This document shows, piece after piece, positions 45,140 to 57,100 of a stretch of DNA of 64,000 nucleotides; within the stretch, counting starts at the first letter, position 1; every line of letters begins with the position of its first letter. A model generated the notes under the pieces. That model had not been told where the DNA came from, did no database searches, and was given only the letters and a program-made list of their open reading frames with translations. The stretch covers positions 744,001 through 808,000 of the forward strand of contig JAFEKR010000001.1 in assembly GCA_019022495.1 (NCBI GenBank), in the 5' to 3' direction. Origin of the DNA: Epichloe hybrida. Taxonomy: Eukaryota > Ascomycota > Sordariomycetes > Hypocreales > Clavicipitaceae. The position numbers were made by a program, and so were the translations under genes.

Positions 45140-47148
45140 CAGAGCATTGTTGTATTGTATTGTATTGTATTTTTTGGCCCTTCGATGTATTGTATTGTAT
45201 TGTATTGCCCTATGTATTGTATTGTGTATTGTATTGTATTAAAAATACAATACAATACAATACAATACATACAATACAATGTATTGTTAGGGAAAAATAT
45301 AAGTGGGGTATTATATAAATTCATTATATAGTAGATTTTTTAAATAATCTAATTATAGTATTCTTATTTTTATATATAATTTAGTTATTTATTTAAAAAT
45401 CTATTAAGTTTTAGCTTATTTAGAAAAGTAAGCTTATTTTAAATATATAATATCTTAGTAATATTCTTTTATACCTATTTTAAAAAATGATTTTTTCTTA
45501 ATATATTAAGGGTCTTTTTATTCTTATATCTATTTTCTATGATTTATTATAATTATTTATTATATAAAAATACATTATAATATAATACAATACAATACAT
45601 TACAATACATTACAATACATTACAATACAATATAATGTATTATTAAAAAGGTAAGGTAGTATATATACTTATTATATAGTAGATTTTTAATATAATCTAA
45701 ATAAGATATCCTTAAATTTTTATACTATTTAGGTATTTAGTTATAGAATTATAAAGTTTTAGCTAATTTAGACTATTAAGCTATATATATATATAGGGTA
45801 GCTATAAATAGTATTATCTAAACTTAACTTATAGTAAAATTTATTCTTTATATTTTAAAGGTTATCCTATCTTTTTAGCTTTTGTTTAGGATTTACTATG
45901 CATTTTAATATAGTATTTTTGCTTTAAATATAATATTTACCCTAAAGAAATAATTTATAATTCTAAATAAATAAGATTAAAACTCTAATAAAAATATACT
46001 TATATATATAAGGAATTTATTATAAAGAGAAAATTAAAATTTATTTAATAAATGCTTCTTTTACTATTAAGCTATTTTATTATAATTATAATAAATTATA
46101 TTAGCTTTAAACCTTTTTTAAACTAAAAGAAAAGGAAAAAACCTAGGAAAAGCTTATAAAGAAAAGTTAAAATATTATATAAAGAATAATCATAATATAT
46201 ATACTATTTTTTAATATTAAGTAAATAAATAAATAAGCTTTAAAAGTAAGTTTAATTATTTATACTACTTTTAGCTTACTTACTTAGTTATATAGTGTTT
46301 CTTAAAGTAAGTCTAAAAGTGGGTCTTATTAAACACTAAAAACCAAGTATAATCCCTTTTTATAGTTATATAACTTTAGCTAAGAAGAGGAGGATATATA
46401 AAAGTAGGTCTAATAGTGGGTCTTGTTAAACACTAAAAACCAAGTATAATCCCTTTCTATAGTTATATAACTTTAGCTAAGAAGAGGAGGATATATAAAA
46501 GTGGGTCCTATTAGTTATACTATAAACCTAGTATTATCTCTTTACTTAGTTATATAATTCTAGCTAAAAAGAAATATATATACCAAAGTAGGTCTAAAAG
46601 TGGGTCCTATTAGTTATACTATAAACATAATAATCTCTTTACTTAGTTATATAATTTTAGTTAAAAAGAGAGAAATATACTAAAGTAAGTCTTATAGTTA
46701 TATTAGGACTTACTTTCTATTAGTATAAAATTATAAATAGTATAATATTAAAAACATAAAAATATAAAAAAGAAAGGAATTTTATTTTATTAATATTTTA
46801 AAAAACCTTTAAATACTAAATAATTAATAAGTCTAGCTTTTTCTATAGTAATTTACTTATAAATACTTATATTTATATTATATTAATTTATTACTTATTT
46901 ATTTTTAATTAAACTTTAACACTAATAATATTTTAAGTTATATAAGTAATAGAAGTAATATATATATATAAGCTATTATAAGCTATTATATTAACTAATA
47001 TATACCTTATAATTAAGGAATTTACTTAAAACTAAAAAAAAAGAAAAAAAAATACAAAACAATACAAATAATACATGTATTGTATTGTATTGTAAAATTT
47101 TGGATGTATTGTATTATGTAATGTATTGTATTGTATTGCAATGCTCTG
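45140..47148. mobile_element. TIR element A2: recombinant with A4 left flank and A1 right flank
   Basis: A-type element of 2009 bp, nearly identical to A1. Its 8-bp flanks do not match each other: TTTACAGG on the left (the A4 duplication) and CCTATGGG on the right (the A1 duplication). That is what unequal crossing-over between A1 and A4 would make. Compared with A1 it has lost some pentamer copies near 45580-45630, one GTGGGTC repeat near 46500 and one decamer. No coding capacity. Confidence 0.85.
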
Positions 47149-47156
47149 CCTATGGG

Positions 47157-47597
47157 CCATAGGGTTAAAAAAAGAAAGAATATAAATAAATATATATAAA
47201 TGGTAAAACAAAAGATATACTAATATTATAATAGCTTAATATATATAAAAAAATTCAATATATCTTAAGATAAAAATATATATAGTATAAATACCCTATA
47301 TATAAAGTTTTAAGTAATATACTAAATTAGCCTTAACTTTAAAAATCTATAACTAAATAACTAAATTATAATAAAAAGAAAGGCTAATATTAAGCTAATT
47401 AAGAAAAATCTAAGGAATATTAGAAAATAATGAAAGTCCCCACTTTTTCTTTTCCTAATACTACATTTGTAGTATTTGTAGTGTAGTGTAGTATTTACTA
47501 CACTACACTACATACTACATTACACTACAAACTACTACACTACATACTACATCGAAAGCCAAAATACTACAAATACTACACTACATGCAAAGCTCTG
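47157..47597. mobile_element. element B2: array copy of B1
   Basis: Identical to B1 by eye over its whole length, from CCATAGGG to GCAAAGCTCTG, and followed by CCTATGGC. It was duplicated with the array, not inserted independently. Confidence 0.85.
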
Positions 47598-49250
47598 CCT
47601 ATGGCCTAGCAAAGTTCTACTTTATAGTAGTAAAGCCTTACTATACAGACCTATATATTATAGAGGGACTAGAGTAGTAGGAGATAAAGCCTAATAATAT
47701 AGAGGAAGAAGTAACTATATAACTAACTACTACTACTAAAAGAGATTCTCTAATAGAAGAAGGTAAAGAGCTATAGGTACTAGCTAAGAGAAAATAAGGG
47801 AGACTAAGAAAGGCCCTTATAGTTTAATTTATAAGCGTAAAAGAGTCTAAAGAAAAGGCTTATAAAGCCTAGAAGGCCCTAAAGGGAAGCTATTAAGTTA
47901 AAGACTTATTACCTTACCTTAAAGGAATAAAAGTAAGGAGAAATAATCTTAAGAAGAGTGCTAGACTAGTTTAACTATACGTTCTTATTAATAAAAATTA
48001 AGAAGAGGGCTTTATTTAAGAAGCTATAGCTAGAGGGATACTAAATATACTATTCCTTATAGTAAAGGAAGAGGCTAATTAGAACCTTACTCTTTAACTC
48101 CACTAAGAAGGGAAAATTATAACCCTAGGAAAGCCCTTTAAGTAATCTAATTAAGCTAAAATTAATGCTTTATAAGCTTATATCATGTTTAAATTTATTA
48201 AGTATAACCTAGTAAAGCATAGAGGTTATAGAATCTTTAATTCTTGTATAGTTAGAGAGATTAAAGGTAAAGAAATGGACTTATTATATAAGAAATCCTG
48301 CCTTATTATATAAGGCTATAATGATAAAGGAAAGGAATTTATCCTAACGTAGTTGCTAATGATATAACGAGTAAGCTAACGACTTATTATAGCTATTACT
48401 TTATTATTAAGAAGAAGAGGTATTTACCTTTAGATTCGCGATATTACGTAAGCCTACACTTAATTGCATATAATGCTAATAAGGCTAATTATTATAAGAT
48501 TACTAAAGTTAATTACATACCTCTTTCTGGAAGGGACTGTAATTAAATTAATTAGACCTCTTTATAGGATTATAGAGGCTAGAACCTACTAGTAAGTGAT
48601 GTACTTCCGTTACCATAGGGATAACCTTAATATAATAACCTTAACCTATAATCCTTGCTTATTAATTATAGCTCTAAATAATAAGAACCTCTTTAGTATT
48701 ATTAGAATATAAACCAATAATATATTAGGCCTAAGCAATAATAACTTCTTCTAAAAAGAAGAGAAAGAGCTCTAGAAGGCTAATTTTTAGCCAAAGAAAA
48801 GCAATAATTAACTTACTAAGAATTCCCTTATCTTTAATAGTTATATCTTAACCTAAAACACTAATAATTTATTAATATTAACCTAGAAAGGCTAGAGTTA
48901 GAAGATTAAGGAAGTTAATTCTTAATCCCTAATAGTAAAGCAAAACTATATAAAATAATAAGCCTAAGGAAGCTATATTATAACTATATATTAACTAGAA
49001 GCTTCCTATAACCTATTAATTATAGCTTAACACTAAGAACCCTCTAAGGAAGATATTATATGCCTTAATAAGCGCCTTAAGTAGTAGATTAAGAGTTAAT
49101 AACACGGACTATAATATATTCCTTTAGTACTTAAGGAAGCAAAGCTCTTTATGTTTATAAATAGATTACTTACTAATAATAAGGATTTAAGCTCATAGAT
49201 TAGATACGTAATTATAATCGGTAATAAGATAATGTAAGACAATAATACCT
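47598..49250 (+). pseudogene. copia-3 pol remnant, array copy 2, truncated
   Basis: From 47598 to about 48786 it equals copy 1. From there to 49250 it carries a different set of C/T and G/A differences (for example AGCCAAAGAAAAGCAATAAT against AGCTAAAGAAAAGTAATGAT), so this end derives from another member of the family. It stops within RNase H, at AATAATACCT, joined directly to the pentamers of A3. No LTR in this copy. Confidence 0.85.
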
Positions 49251-51260
49251 TGTATTGTATTGTATTTTTTGGCCCTTCGATGTATTGTATTGTATTGTAT
49301 TGCCCTATGTATTGTATTGTGTATTGTATTGTATTAAAAATACAATACAATACATACAATACAATGTATTGTTAGGGAAAAATATAAGTGGGGTATTATA
49401 TAAATTCATTATATAGTAGATTTTTTAAATAATCTAATTATAATTATACGGGATATTCTTATTTTTATATAGTATCTATTTAGTTATTTATTTAAAAATC
49501 TATTAAGTTTTAGCTTATTTAGAAAAGTAAGCTTATTTTAAATATATAATATCTTAGTAATATTCTTTTATATCTATTTTAAAAGATGATTTTTTTCTTA
49601 ATATATTAAGGGTCTTTTTATTCTTATATCTATTTTCTATGATTTATTATAATTATTTATTATATGAAAATACATTATAATACAATACAATACAATACAT
49701 TATAATACATTACAATATAATATAATGTATTATTAAAAAGGTAAGGTAGTATATATACTTATTATATAGTAAATTTTTAATATAATCTAAATAAGATATC
49801 CTTAAACTTTTATACTATTAAGGTATTTAGTTATAGAATTATAAAGTTTTAGCTAATTTAGACTATTAAGCTATATATATATATAGGGTAGCTATAAATA
49901 GTATTATCTAAACTTAACTTATAGTAAATTTTATTCTTTATATTTTAAAGGTTATCCTATCTTTCTAGCTTTTATTTAGGATTTACTATGTATTTTAATA
50001 TAGTATTTTTGCTTTAAATATAATATTTACCCTAAAGAAATAATTTATAATTCTAAATAAATAAGATTAAAACTCTAATAAAAATATACTTATATGTATA
50101 AGGAATTTATTATAAAGAGAAAATTAAAATTTATTTAATAAATACTTCTTTTACTATTAAGCTATTTTATTATAATTATAATAAATTATATTAGCTTTAA
50201 ACCTTTTTTAAACTAAAAGAAAAGGAAAAAACCTAGGAAAAGCTTATAAAGAAAAGTTAAAATATTATATAAAGAATAATCATAATATATATACTATTTT
50301 TTAATATTAAGTAAATAAATAAATAAGCTTTAAAAGTAAGTTTAATTATTTATACTACTTTTAGCTTACTTACTTAGTTATATAGTGTTTCTTAAAGTAG
50401 GTCTAAAAGTGGGTCTTGTTAAACACTAAAAACCAAGTATAATCCCTTTTTATAGTTATATAACTTTAGCTAAGAAGAGGAGGATATATAAAAGTAGGTC
50501 TAATAGTGGGTCTTGTTAAACACTAAAAACCAAGTATAATCCCTTTCTATAGTTATATAACTTTAGCTAAGAAGAGGAGGATATATAAAAGTGGGTCTAA
50601 AAGTGGGTCCTATTAGTTATACTATAAACCTAGTATTATCTCTTTACTTAGTTATATAATTCTAGCTAAAAAGAAATATATATACCAAAGTAGGTCTAAA
50701 AGTGGGTCCTATTAGTTATACTATAAACATAATAATCTCTTTACTTAGTTATATAATTTTAGTTAAAAAGAGAGAAATATACTAAAGTAAGTCTTATAGT
50801 TATATTAGGACTTACTTTCTATTAGTATAAAATTATAAATAGTATAATATTAAAAACATAAAAATATAAAAAAGAAAGGAATTTTATTTTATTAATATTT
50901 TAAAAAACCTTTAAATACTAAATAATTAATAAGTCTAGCTTTTTCTATAGTAATTTACTTATAAATACTTATATTTATATTATATTAATTTATTACTTAT
51001 TTATTTTTAATTAAACTTTAACACTAATAATATTTTAAGTTATATAAGTAATAAAAGTAATATATATATATAAGCTATTATAAGCTATTATAAGCTATTA
51101 TATTAACTATATATACCTTATAATTAAGGAATTTACTTAAAACTAAAAAAAAAGAAAAAAAAAATACAAAACAATACAAATAATACATGTATTGTATTGT
51201 ATTGTAAAATTTTGGATGTATTGTATTATGTAATGTATTGTATTGTATTGCAATGCTCTG
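49251..51260. mobile_element. TIR element A3, left terminus missing
   Basis: Starts inside the left TIR (TGTATTGTATTGTATTTTTT) without CAGAGCATTG and has no left duplication. The right end is intact and followed by CCTATGGG. Its left half differs from A1/A2/A4 at scattered sites (for example TATACGGGATATTC and ATAGTATCTATTTAG near 49447-49485), while the right half is the same. So 48787 to roughly 50400 looks like one block copied from elsewhere. Confidence 0.8.
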
Positions 51261-51268
51261 CCTATGGG

Positions 51269-51709
51269 CCATAGGGTTAAAAAAAGAAAGAATATAAATA
51301 AATATATATAAATGGTAAAACAAAAGATATACTAATATTATAATAGCTTAATATATATAAAAAAATTCAATATATCTTAAGATAAAAATATATATAGTAT
51401 AAATACCCTATATATAAAGTTTTAAGTAATATACTAAATTAGCCTTAACTTTAAAAATCTATAACTAAATAACTAAATTATAATAAAAAGAAAGGCTAAT
51501 ATTAAGCTAATTAAGAAAAATCTAAGGAATATTAGAAAATAATGAAAGTCCCCACTTTTTCTTTTCCTAATACTACATTTGTAGTATTTGTAGTGTAGTG
51601 TAGTATTTACTACACTACACTACATACTACATTACACTACAAACTACTACACTACATACTACATCGAAAGCCAAAATACTACAAATACTACACTACATGC
51701 AAAGCTCTG
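51269..51709. mobile_element. element B3: array copy of B1
   Basis: Same as B1 and B2, followed by CCTATGGC at 51710-51717. No differences seen by eye. Confidence 0.85.
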
Positions 51710-52296
51710 CCTATGGCCTAGCAAAGTTCTACTTTATAGTAGTAAAGCCTTACTATACAGACCTATATATTATAGAGGGACTAGAGTAGTAGGAGATAAA
51801 GCCTAATAATATAGAGGAAGAAGTAACTATATAACTAACTACTACTACTAAAAGAGATTCTCTAATAGAAGAAGGTAAAGAGCTATAGGTACTAGCTAAG
51901 AGAAAATAAGGGAGACTAAGAAAGGCCCTTATAGTTTAATTTATAAGCGTAAAAGAGTCTAAAGAAAAGGCTTATAAAGCCTAGAAGGCCCTAAAGGGAA
52001 GCTATTAAGTTAAAGACTTATTACCTTACCTTAAAGGAATAAAAGTAAGGAGAAATAATCTTAAGAAGAGTGCTAGACTAGTTTAACTATACGTTCTTAT
52101 TAATAAAAATTAAGAAGAGGGCTTTATTTAAGAAGCTATAGCTAGAGGGATACTAAATATACTATTCCTTATAGTAAAGGAAGAGGCTAATTAGAACCTT
52201 ACTCTTTAACTCCACTAAGAAGGGAAAATTATAACCCTAGGAAAGCCCTTTAAGTAATCTAATTAAGCTAAAATTAATGCTTTATAAGCTTATATC
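51710..52296 (+). pseudogene. copia-3 pol remnant, array copy 3, short
   Basis: Matches copy 1 from LAKFYF to the sequence GCTTATATC at 52288-52296, where the other copies continue with ATGTTTAAATTT. It is joined there to a variant B element (B4). Only the integrase tail and the linker before RT remain. Confidence 0.85.
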
Positions 52297-52519
52297 TAAG
52301 GTAATATTATAGAAAATATATTACTTAATTAAAAATCCCACTAAATTTCCTAATTTGCCTAATACTTTTTCTTTTCCTAATACTACATTTGTAGTATTTG
52401 TAGTGTAGTGTAGTATTTACTACACTACACTACATACTACATTACACTACAAACTACTACACTACATACTACATCGAAAGCCAAAATACTACAAATACTA
52501 CACTACATGCAAAGCTCTG
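52295..52519. mobile_element. element B4: shorter, variant B copy
   Basis: The last 155 bp (from ACTTTTTCTTTTCC, about 52364) equal B1 exactly, ending GCAAAGCTCTG and CCTATGGC. The first 70 bp (TCTAAGGTAATATTATAGAA onward) resemble B1 near 42375-42410 (TCTAAGGAATATTAGAAAAT) but contain extra and changed bases, including loss of the CCCCAC block. The join to copia copy 3 falls on a shared TC(TAAGG). Confidence 0.7.
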
Positions 52520-54710
52520 CCTATGGCCTAGCAAAGTTCTACTTTATAGTAGTAAAGCCTTACTATACAGACCTATATATTATAGAGGGACTAGAGTAGT
52601 AGGAGATAAAGCCTAATAATATAGAGGAAGAAGTAACTATATAACTAACTACTACTACTAAAAGAGATTCTCTAATAGAAGAAGGTAAAGAGCTATAGGT
52701 ACTAGCTAAGAGAAAATAAGGGAGACTAAGAAAGGCCCTTATAGTTTAATTTATAAGCGTAAAAGAGTCTAAAGAAAAGGCTTATAAAGCCTAGAAGGCC
52801 CTAAAGGGAAGCTATTAAGTTAAAGACTTATTACCTTACCTTAAAGGAATAAAAGTAAGGAGAAATAATCTTAAGAAGAGTGCTAGACTAGTTTAACTAT
52901 ACGTTCTTATTAATAAAAATTAAGAAGAGGGCTTTATTTAAGAAGCTATAGCTAGAGGGATACTAAATATACTATTCCTTATAGTAAAGGAAGAGGCTAA
53001 TTAGAACCTTACTCTTTAACTCCACTAAGAAGGGAAAATTATAACCCTAGGAAAGCCCTTTAAGTAATCTAATTAAGCTAAAATTAATGCTTTATAAGCT
53101 TATATCATGTTTAAATTTATTAAGTATAACCTAGTAAAGCATAGAGGTTATAGAATCTTTAATTCTTGTATAGTTAGAGAGATTAAAGGTAAAGAAATGG
53201 ACTTATTATATAAGAAATCCTGCCTTATTATATAAGGCTATAATGATAAAGGAAAGGAATTTATCCTAACGTAGTTGCTAATGATATAACGAGTAAGCTA
53301 ACGACTTATTATAGCTATTACTTTATTATTAAGAAGAAGAGGTATTTACCTTTAGATTCGCGATATTACGTAAGCCTACACTTAATTGCATATAATGCTA
53401 ATAAGGCTAATTATTATAAGATTACTAAAGTTAATTACATACCTCTTTCTGGAAGGGACTGTAATTAAATTAATTAGACCTCTTTATAGGATTATAGAGG
53501 CTAGAACCTACTAGTAAGTGATGTACTTCCGTTACCATAGGGATAACCTTAATATAATAACCTTAACCTATAATCCTTGCTTATTAATTATAGCTCTAAA
53601 TAATAAGAACCTCTTTAGTATTATTAGAATATAAACCAATAATATATTAGGCCTAAGCAATAATAACTTCTTCTAAAAAGAAGAGAAAGAGCTCTAGAAG
53701 GCTAATTTTTTAGCTAAAGAAAAGTAATGATTAATTACTAAGAATCCCCTTATCTTTAATGGTTATATCTTAACCTAAAACACTAATAATTTGTTAATAT
53801 TAACCTAGAAAGGCTAGAGTTAGAAGATTAAGGAAGTTAATCCTTAATCCCTAATAGTAAAGTAAGACTATATAGAATAATAAGCCTAAGGAAGCTATAT
53901 TATAACTGTGTGTTAACTGGAAGCTTCCTATAACTTATTAATTATAGCTTAATACTAAGAACCCTTTGCTAAAGATATTGTATACCTTAATAAACGCCTT
54001 AAGTAGTAGATTAAGAATTAATAATATAGACTATAATATATCCCTTTAGTTCTTAAAGAAGCAAAGCTTTTTATATTTATAAATAGATTACTTGCTAATA
54101 ATAAGGATTTAAGCTTATAGATTAGATACGTAATTATAATTAGTAATAAGATAATATAAGATAATAATACCTTTATTATAAAAGGTTATATTATTATATA
54201 TAGCTAAATAAAGAGTAAGAGAGTTACTTATAGCGCGCTTGCCTCTGAGTTATATAGTATGGTTTAAGGCGTGGATATTGCCTACGCGATTTCCATAACT
54301 TTATATTAGATCATAGACTAATTAAAGATACCTTAAATTCCTATAATTCTCTATACTAACTCTTTTTTATTATATAAATACCTTATAAAGCTAGGAACTA
54401 TAAAGGAGAAGAGACTAATAATTAATATTATAGCTCTTTGTTAATTATATAAGAGGTATGAGATCTATAAAGTTAGGTGGATTAATAGCAATAATAATCC
54501 AGCGGATATAATAATAAAAGCATTACTAAATTTATTACTTTCCTCTTTAATTAATTTAAATAAATTAATGATTTATATTAAAGGATAGGTAAAGAGACCT
54601 ATAATATTAAGGGATAGGAACTTAGGCAAGGACTAATGGATTAATTTAATTAACTAATGTTATAATAGCTAATTAGAGTAGCGGATTCCTATTAAGGGAT
54701 TTACTTATGT
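52520..54710 (+). pseudogene. copia-3 pol remnant, array copy 4 (integrase tail, RT, RNase H)
   Basis: Full-length copy equal by eye to copy 1, including the same stops, the TNN at about 53634-53643 and the open RNase H stretch KSKRVTYSALASELYSMV near 54210-54262. Copies 1 and 4 share their RIP mutations, so the duplication came after RIP. Its 3' LTR and the original right flank follow, so this is the terminal unit of the array. Confidence 0.85.
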
Positions 54711-54785
54711 ATACTTTCCTTTAATCTGCTTTTTATTACTTTTTTAAGCTCTTTAGTTATAAAGGAAAAAGAGAGAGACTACTAG

Positions 54786-55052
54786 TGTTAATTCCTTTGG
54801 ATCTTTATTAGTTTAATTATAGCTAAAGACTAGACTAAATTGTGGGTCTAGCGCAATGCATATAACATAATTAGCTACATTAATTCGCTACCCTCTCTTT
54901 TGCCTTACACACGGATTTCGCTTACTTTCCTAGCATCTAGACTTTCCCTCTCTTCTCCCTCTTTTCTTTCCTAGCTAATTAATTAACTATCATTAACTTC
55001 AATTATACGGGATTACCCTTTTACCTGCGCAGGCACCTTGGTGTAACTAACA
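54786..55052 (+). repeat. copia-3 3' LTR, array copy 4
   Basis: 267 bp, identical by eye to 44835-45101. It is preceded by the same purine run and followed by CTTAG (55053-55057) and gypsy-4 sequence. Confidence 0.9.
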
Positions 55053-55090
55053 CTTAGTTTAGATGTTTTATTTAACTATCTATTTACAGG

Positions 55091-57100
55091 CAGAGCATTG
55101 TTGTATTGTATTGTATTGTATTTTTTGGCCCTTCGATGTATTGTATTGTATTGTATTGCCCTATGTATTGTATTGTGTATTGTATTGTATTAAAAATACA
55201 ATACAATACAATACAATACATACAATACAATGTATTGTTAGGGAAAAATATAAGTGGGGTATTATATAAATTCATTATATAGTAGATTTTTTAAATAATC
55301 TAATTATAGTATTCTTATTTTTATATATAATTTAGTTATTTATTTAAAAATCTATTAAGTTTTAGCTTATTTAGAAAAGTAAGCTTATTTTAAATATATA
55401 ATATCTTAGTAATATTCTTTTATATCTATTTTAAAAAATGATTTTTTCTTAATATATTAAGGGTCTTTTTATTCTTGTATCTATTTTCTATGATTTATTA
55501 TAATTATTTATTATATAAAAATACATTATAATACAATACAATACATACATTACAATACATTACAATACAATACAATGTATTATTAAAAAGGTAAGGTAGT
55601 ATATATACTTATTATATAGTAGATTTTTAATATAATCTAAATAAGATATCCTTAAATTTTTATACTATTTAGGTATTTAGTTATAGAATTATAAAGTTTT
55701 AGCTAATTTAGACTATTAAGCTATATATATATATAGGGTAGCTATAAATAGTATTATCTAAACTTAACTTATAGTAAAATTTATTCTCTATGTTTTAAAG
55801 GTTATCCTATCTTTCTAGCTTTTATTTAGGATTTACTATGCATTTTAATATAGTATTTTTGCTTTAAATATAATATTTACCCTAAAGAAATAATTTATAA
55901 TTCTAAATAAATAAGATTAAAACTCTAATAAAAATATACTTATATATATAAGGAATTTATTATAAAGAGAAAATTAAAATTTATTTAATAAATGCTTCTT
56001 TTACTATTAAGCTATTTTATTATAATTATAATAAATTATATTAGCTTTAAACCTTTTTTAAACTAAAAGAAAAGGAAAAAACCTAGGAAAAGCTTATAAA
56101 GAAAAGTTAAAATATTATGTAAAGAATAATCATAATATATATACTATTTTTTTAATATTAAGTAAAAAAATAAATAAGCTTTAAAAGTAAGTTTAATTAT
56201 TTATATTACTTTTAGCTTACTTACTTAGTTATATAGTGTTTCTTAAAGTGGGTCTAAAAGCGGGTCTTATTAAACACTAAAAACCAAGTATAATCCCTTT
56301 CTATAGTTATATAACTTTAGCTAAGAAGAGGAGGATATATAAAAGTGGGTCTAAAAGTGGGTCCTATTAGTTATACTATAAACCTAGTATTATCTCTTTA
56401 CTTAGTTATATAATTCTAGCTAAAAAGAAATATATATACAGAAGTGGGTCTAAAAGTGGGTCCTATTAGTTATACTATAAACATAATAATCTCTTTACTT
56501 AGTTATGTAATTTTAGTTAAAAAGAGAGAAATATACTAAAGTAAGTCTTATAGTTATATTAGGACTTACTTTCTATTAGTATAAAATTATAAATAGTATA
56601 ATATTAAAAACATAAAAAAGAAAGGAATTTTATTTTATTAATATTTTAAAAAACCTTTAAATACTAAATAATTAATAAGTCTAGCTTTTTCTATAGTAAT
56701 TTACTTATAAATACTTATATTTATATTATATTAATTTATTACTTATTTATTTTTAATTAAACTTGAACACTAATAATATTTTAAGTTATATAAGTAATAG
56801 AAGTAATATATATATATAAGCTATTATAAGCTATTATAAGCTATTATAAGCTATTATAAGCTATTATAAGCTATTATATTAACTATATATACCTTATAAT
56901 TAAGGAATTTACTTAAAACTAAAAAAAAGAAAAAAAAATACAAAACAATACAAATAATACATGTATTGTATAATTTGTATTGTATTGTAAAATTTTGGAT
57001 GTATTGTATTGTGTAATGTATTGTATTGTATTGTATTGTCAATACAATACAATACAATACACAATACATCAAATGTATTGTATTGTATTGCAATGCTCTG
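55091..57100. mobile_element. TIR element A4, complete, 2010 bp
   Basis: CAGAGCATTG start, GCAATGCTCTG end, and a perfect 8-bp TSD TTTACAGG at 55083-55090 and 57101-57108. The host is gypsy-4 (minus). Six decamers lie at about 56816-56876, and the right TIR has an extra inverted pentamer run (CAATACAATACAATACACAA) absent from A1-A3. The GTGGGTC array has three units, some less mutated than in A1 (GTGGGTCTAAAAGTGGGTC twice). With its matching duplication this is the original right-hand partner of the unequal exchange. Confidence 0.92.

Noticed and set aside
44835..55052. LTRs 44835-45101 and 54786-55052 as the two LTRs of one copia element
   Set aside because: Both are 3' LTRs with pol upstream and the same gypsy-4 flank downstream; they are array copies of one LTR, not a 5'/3' pair.
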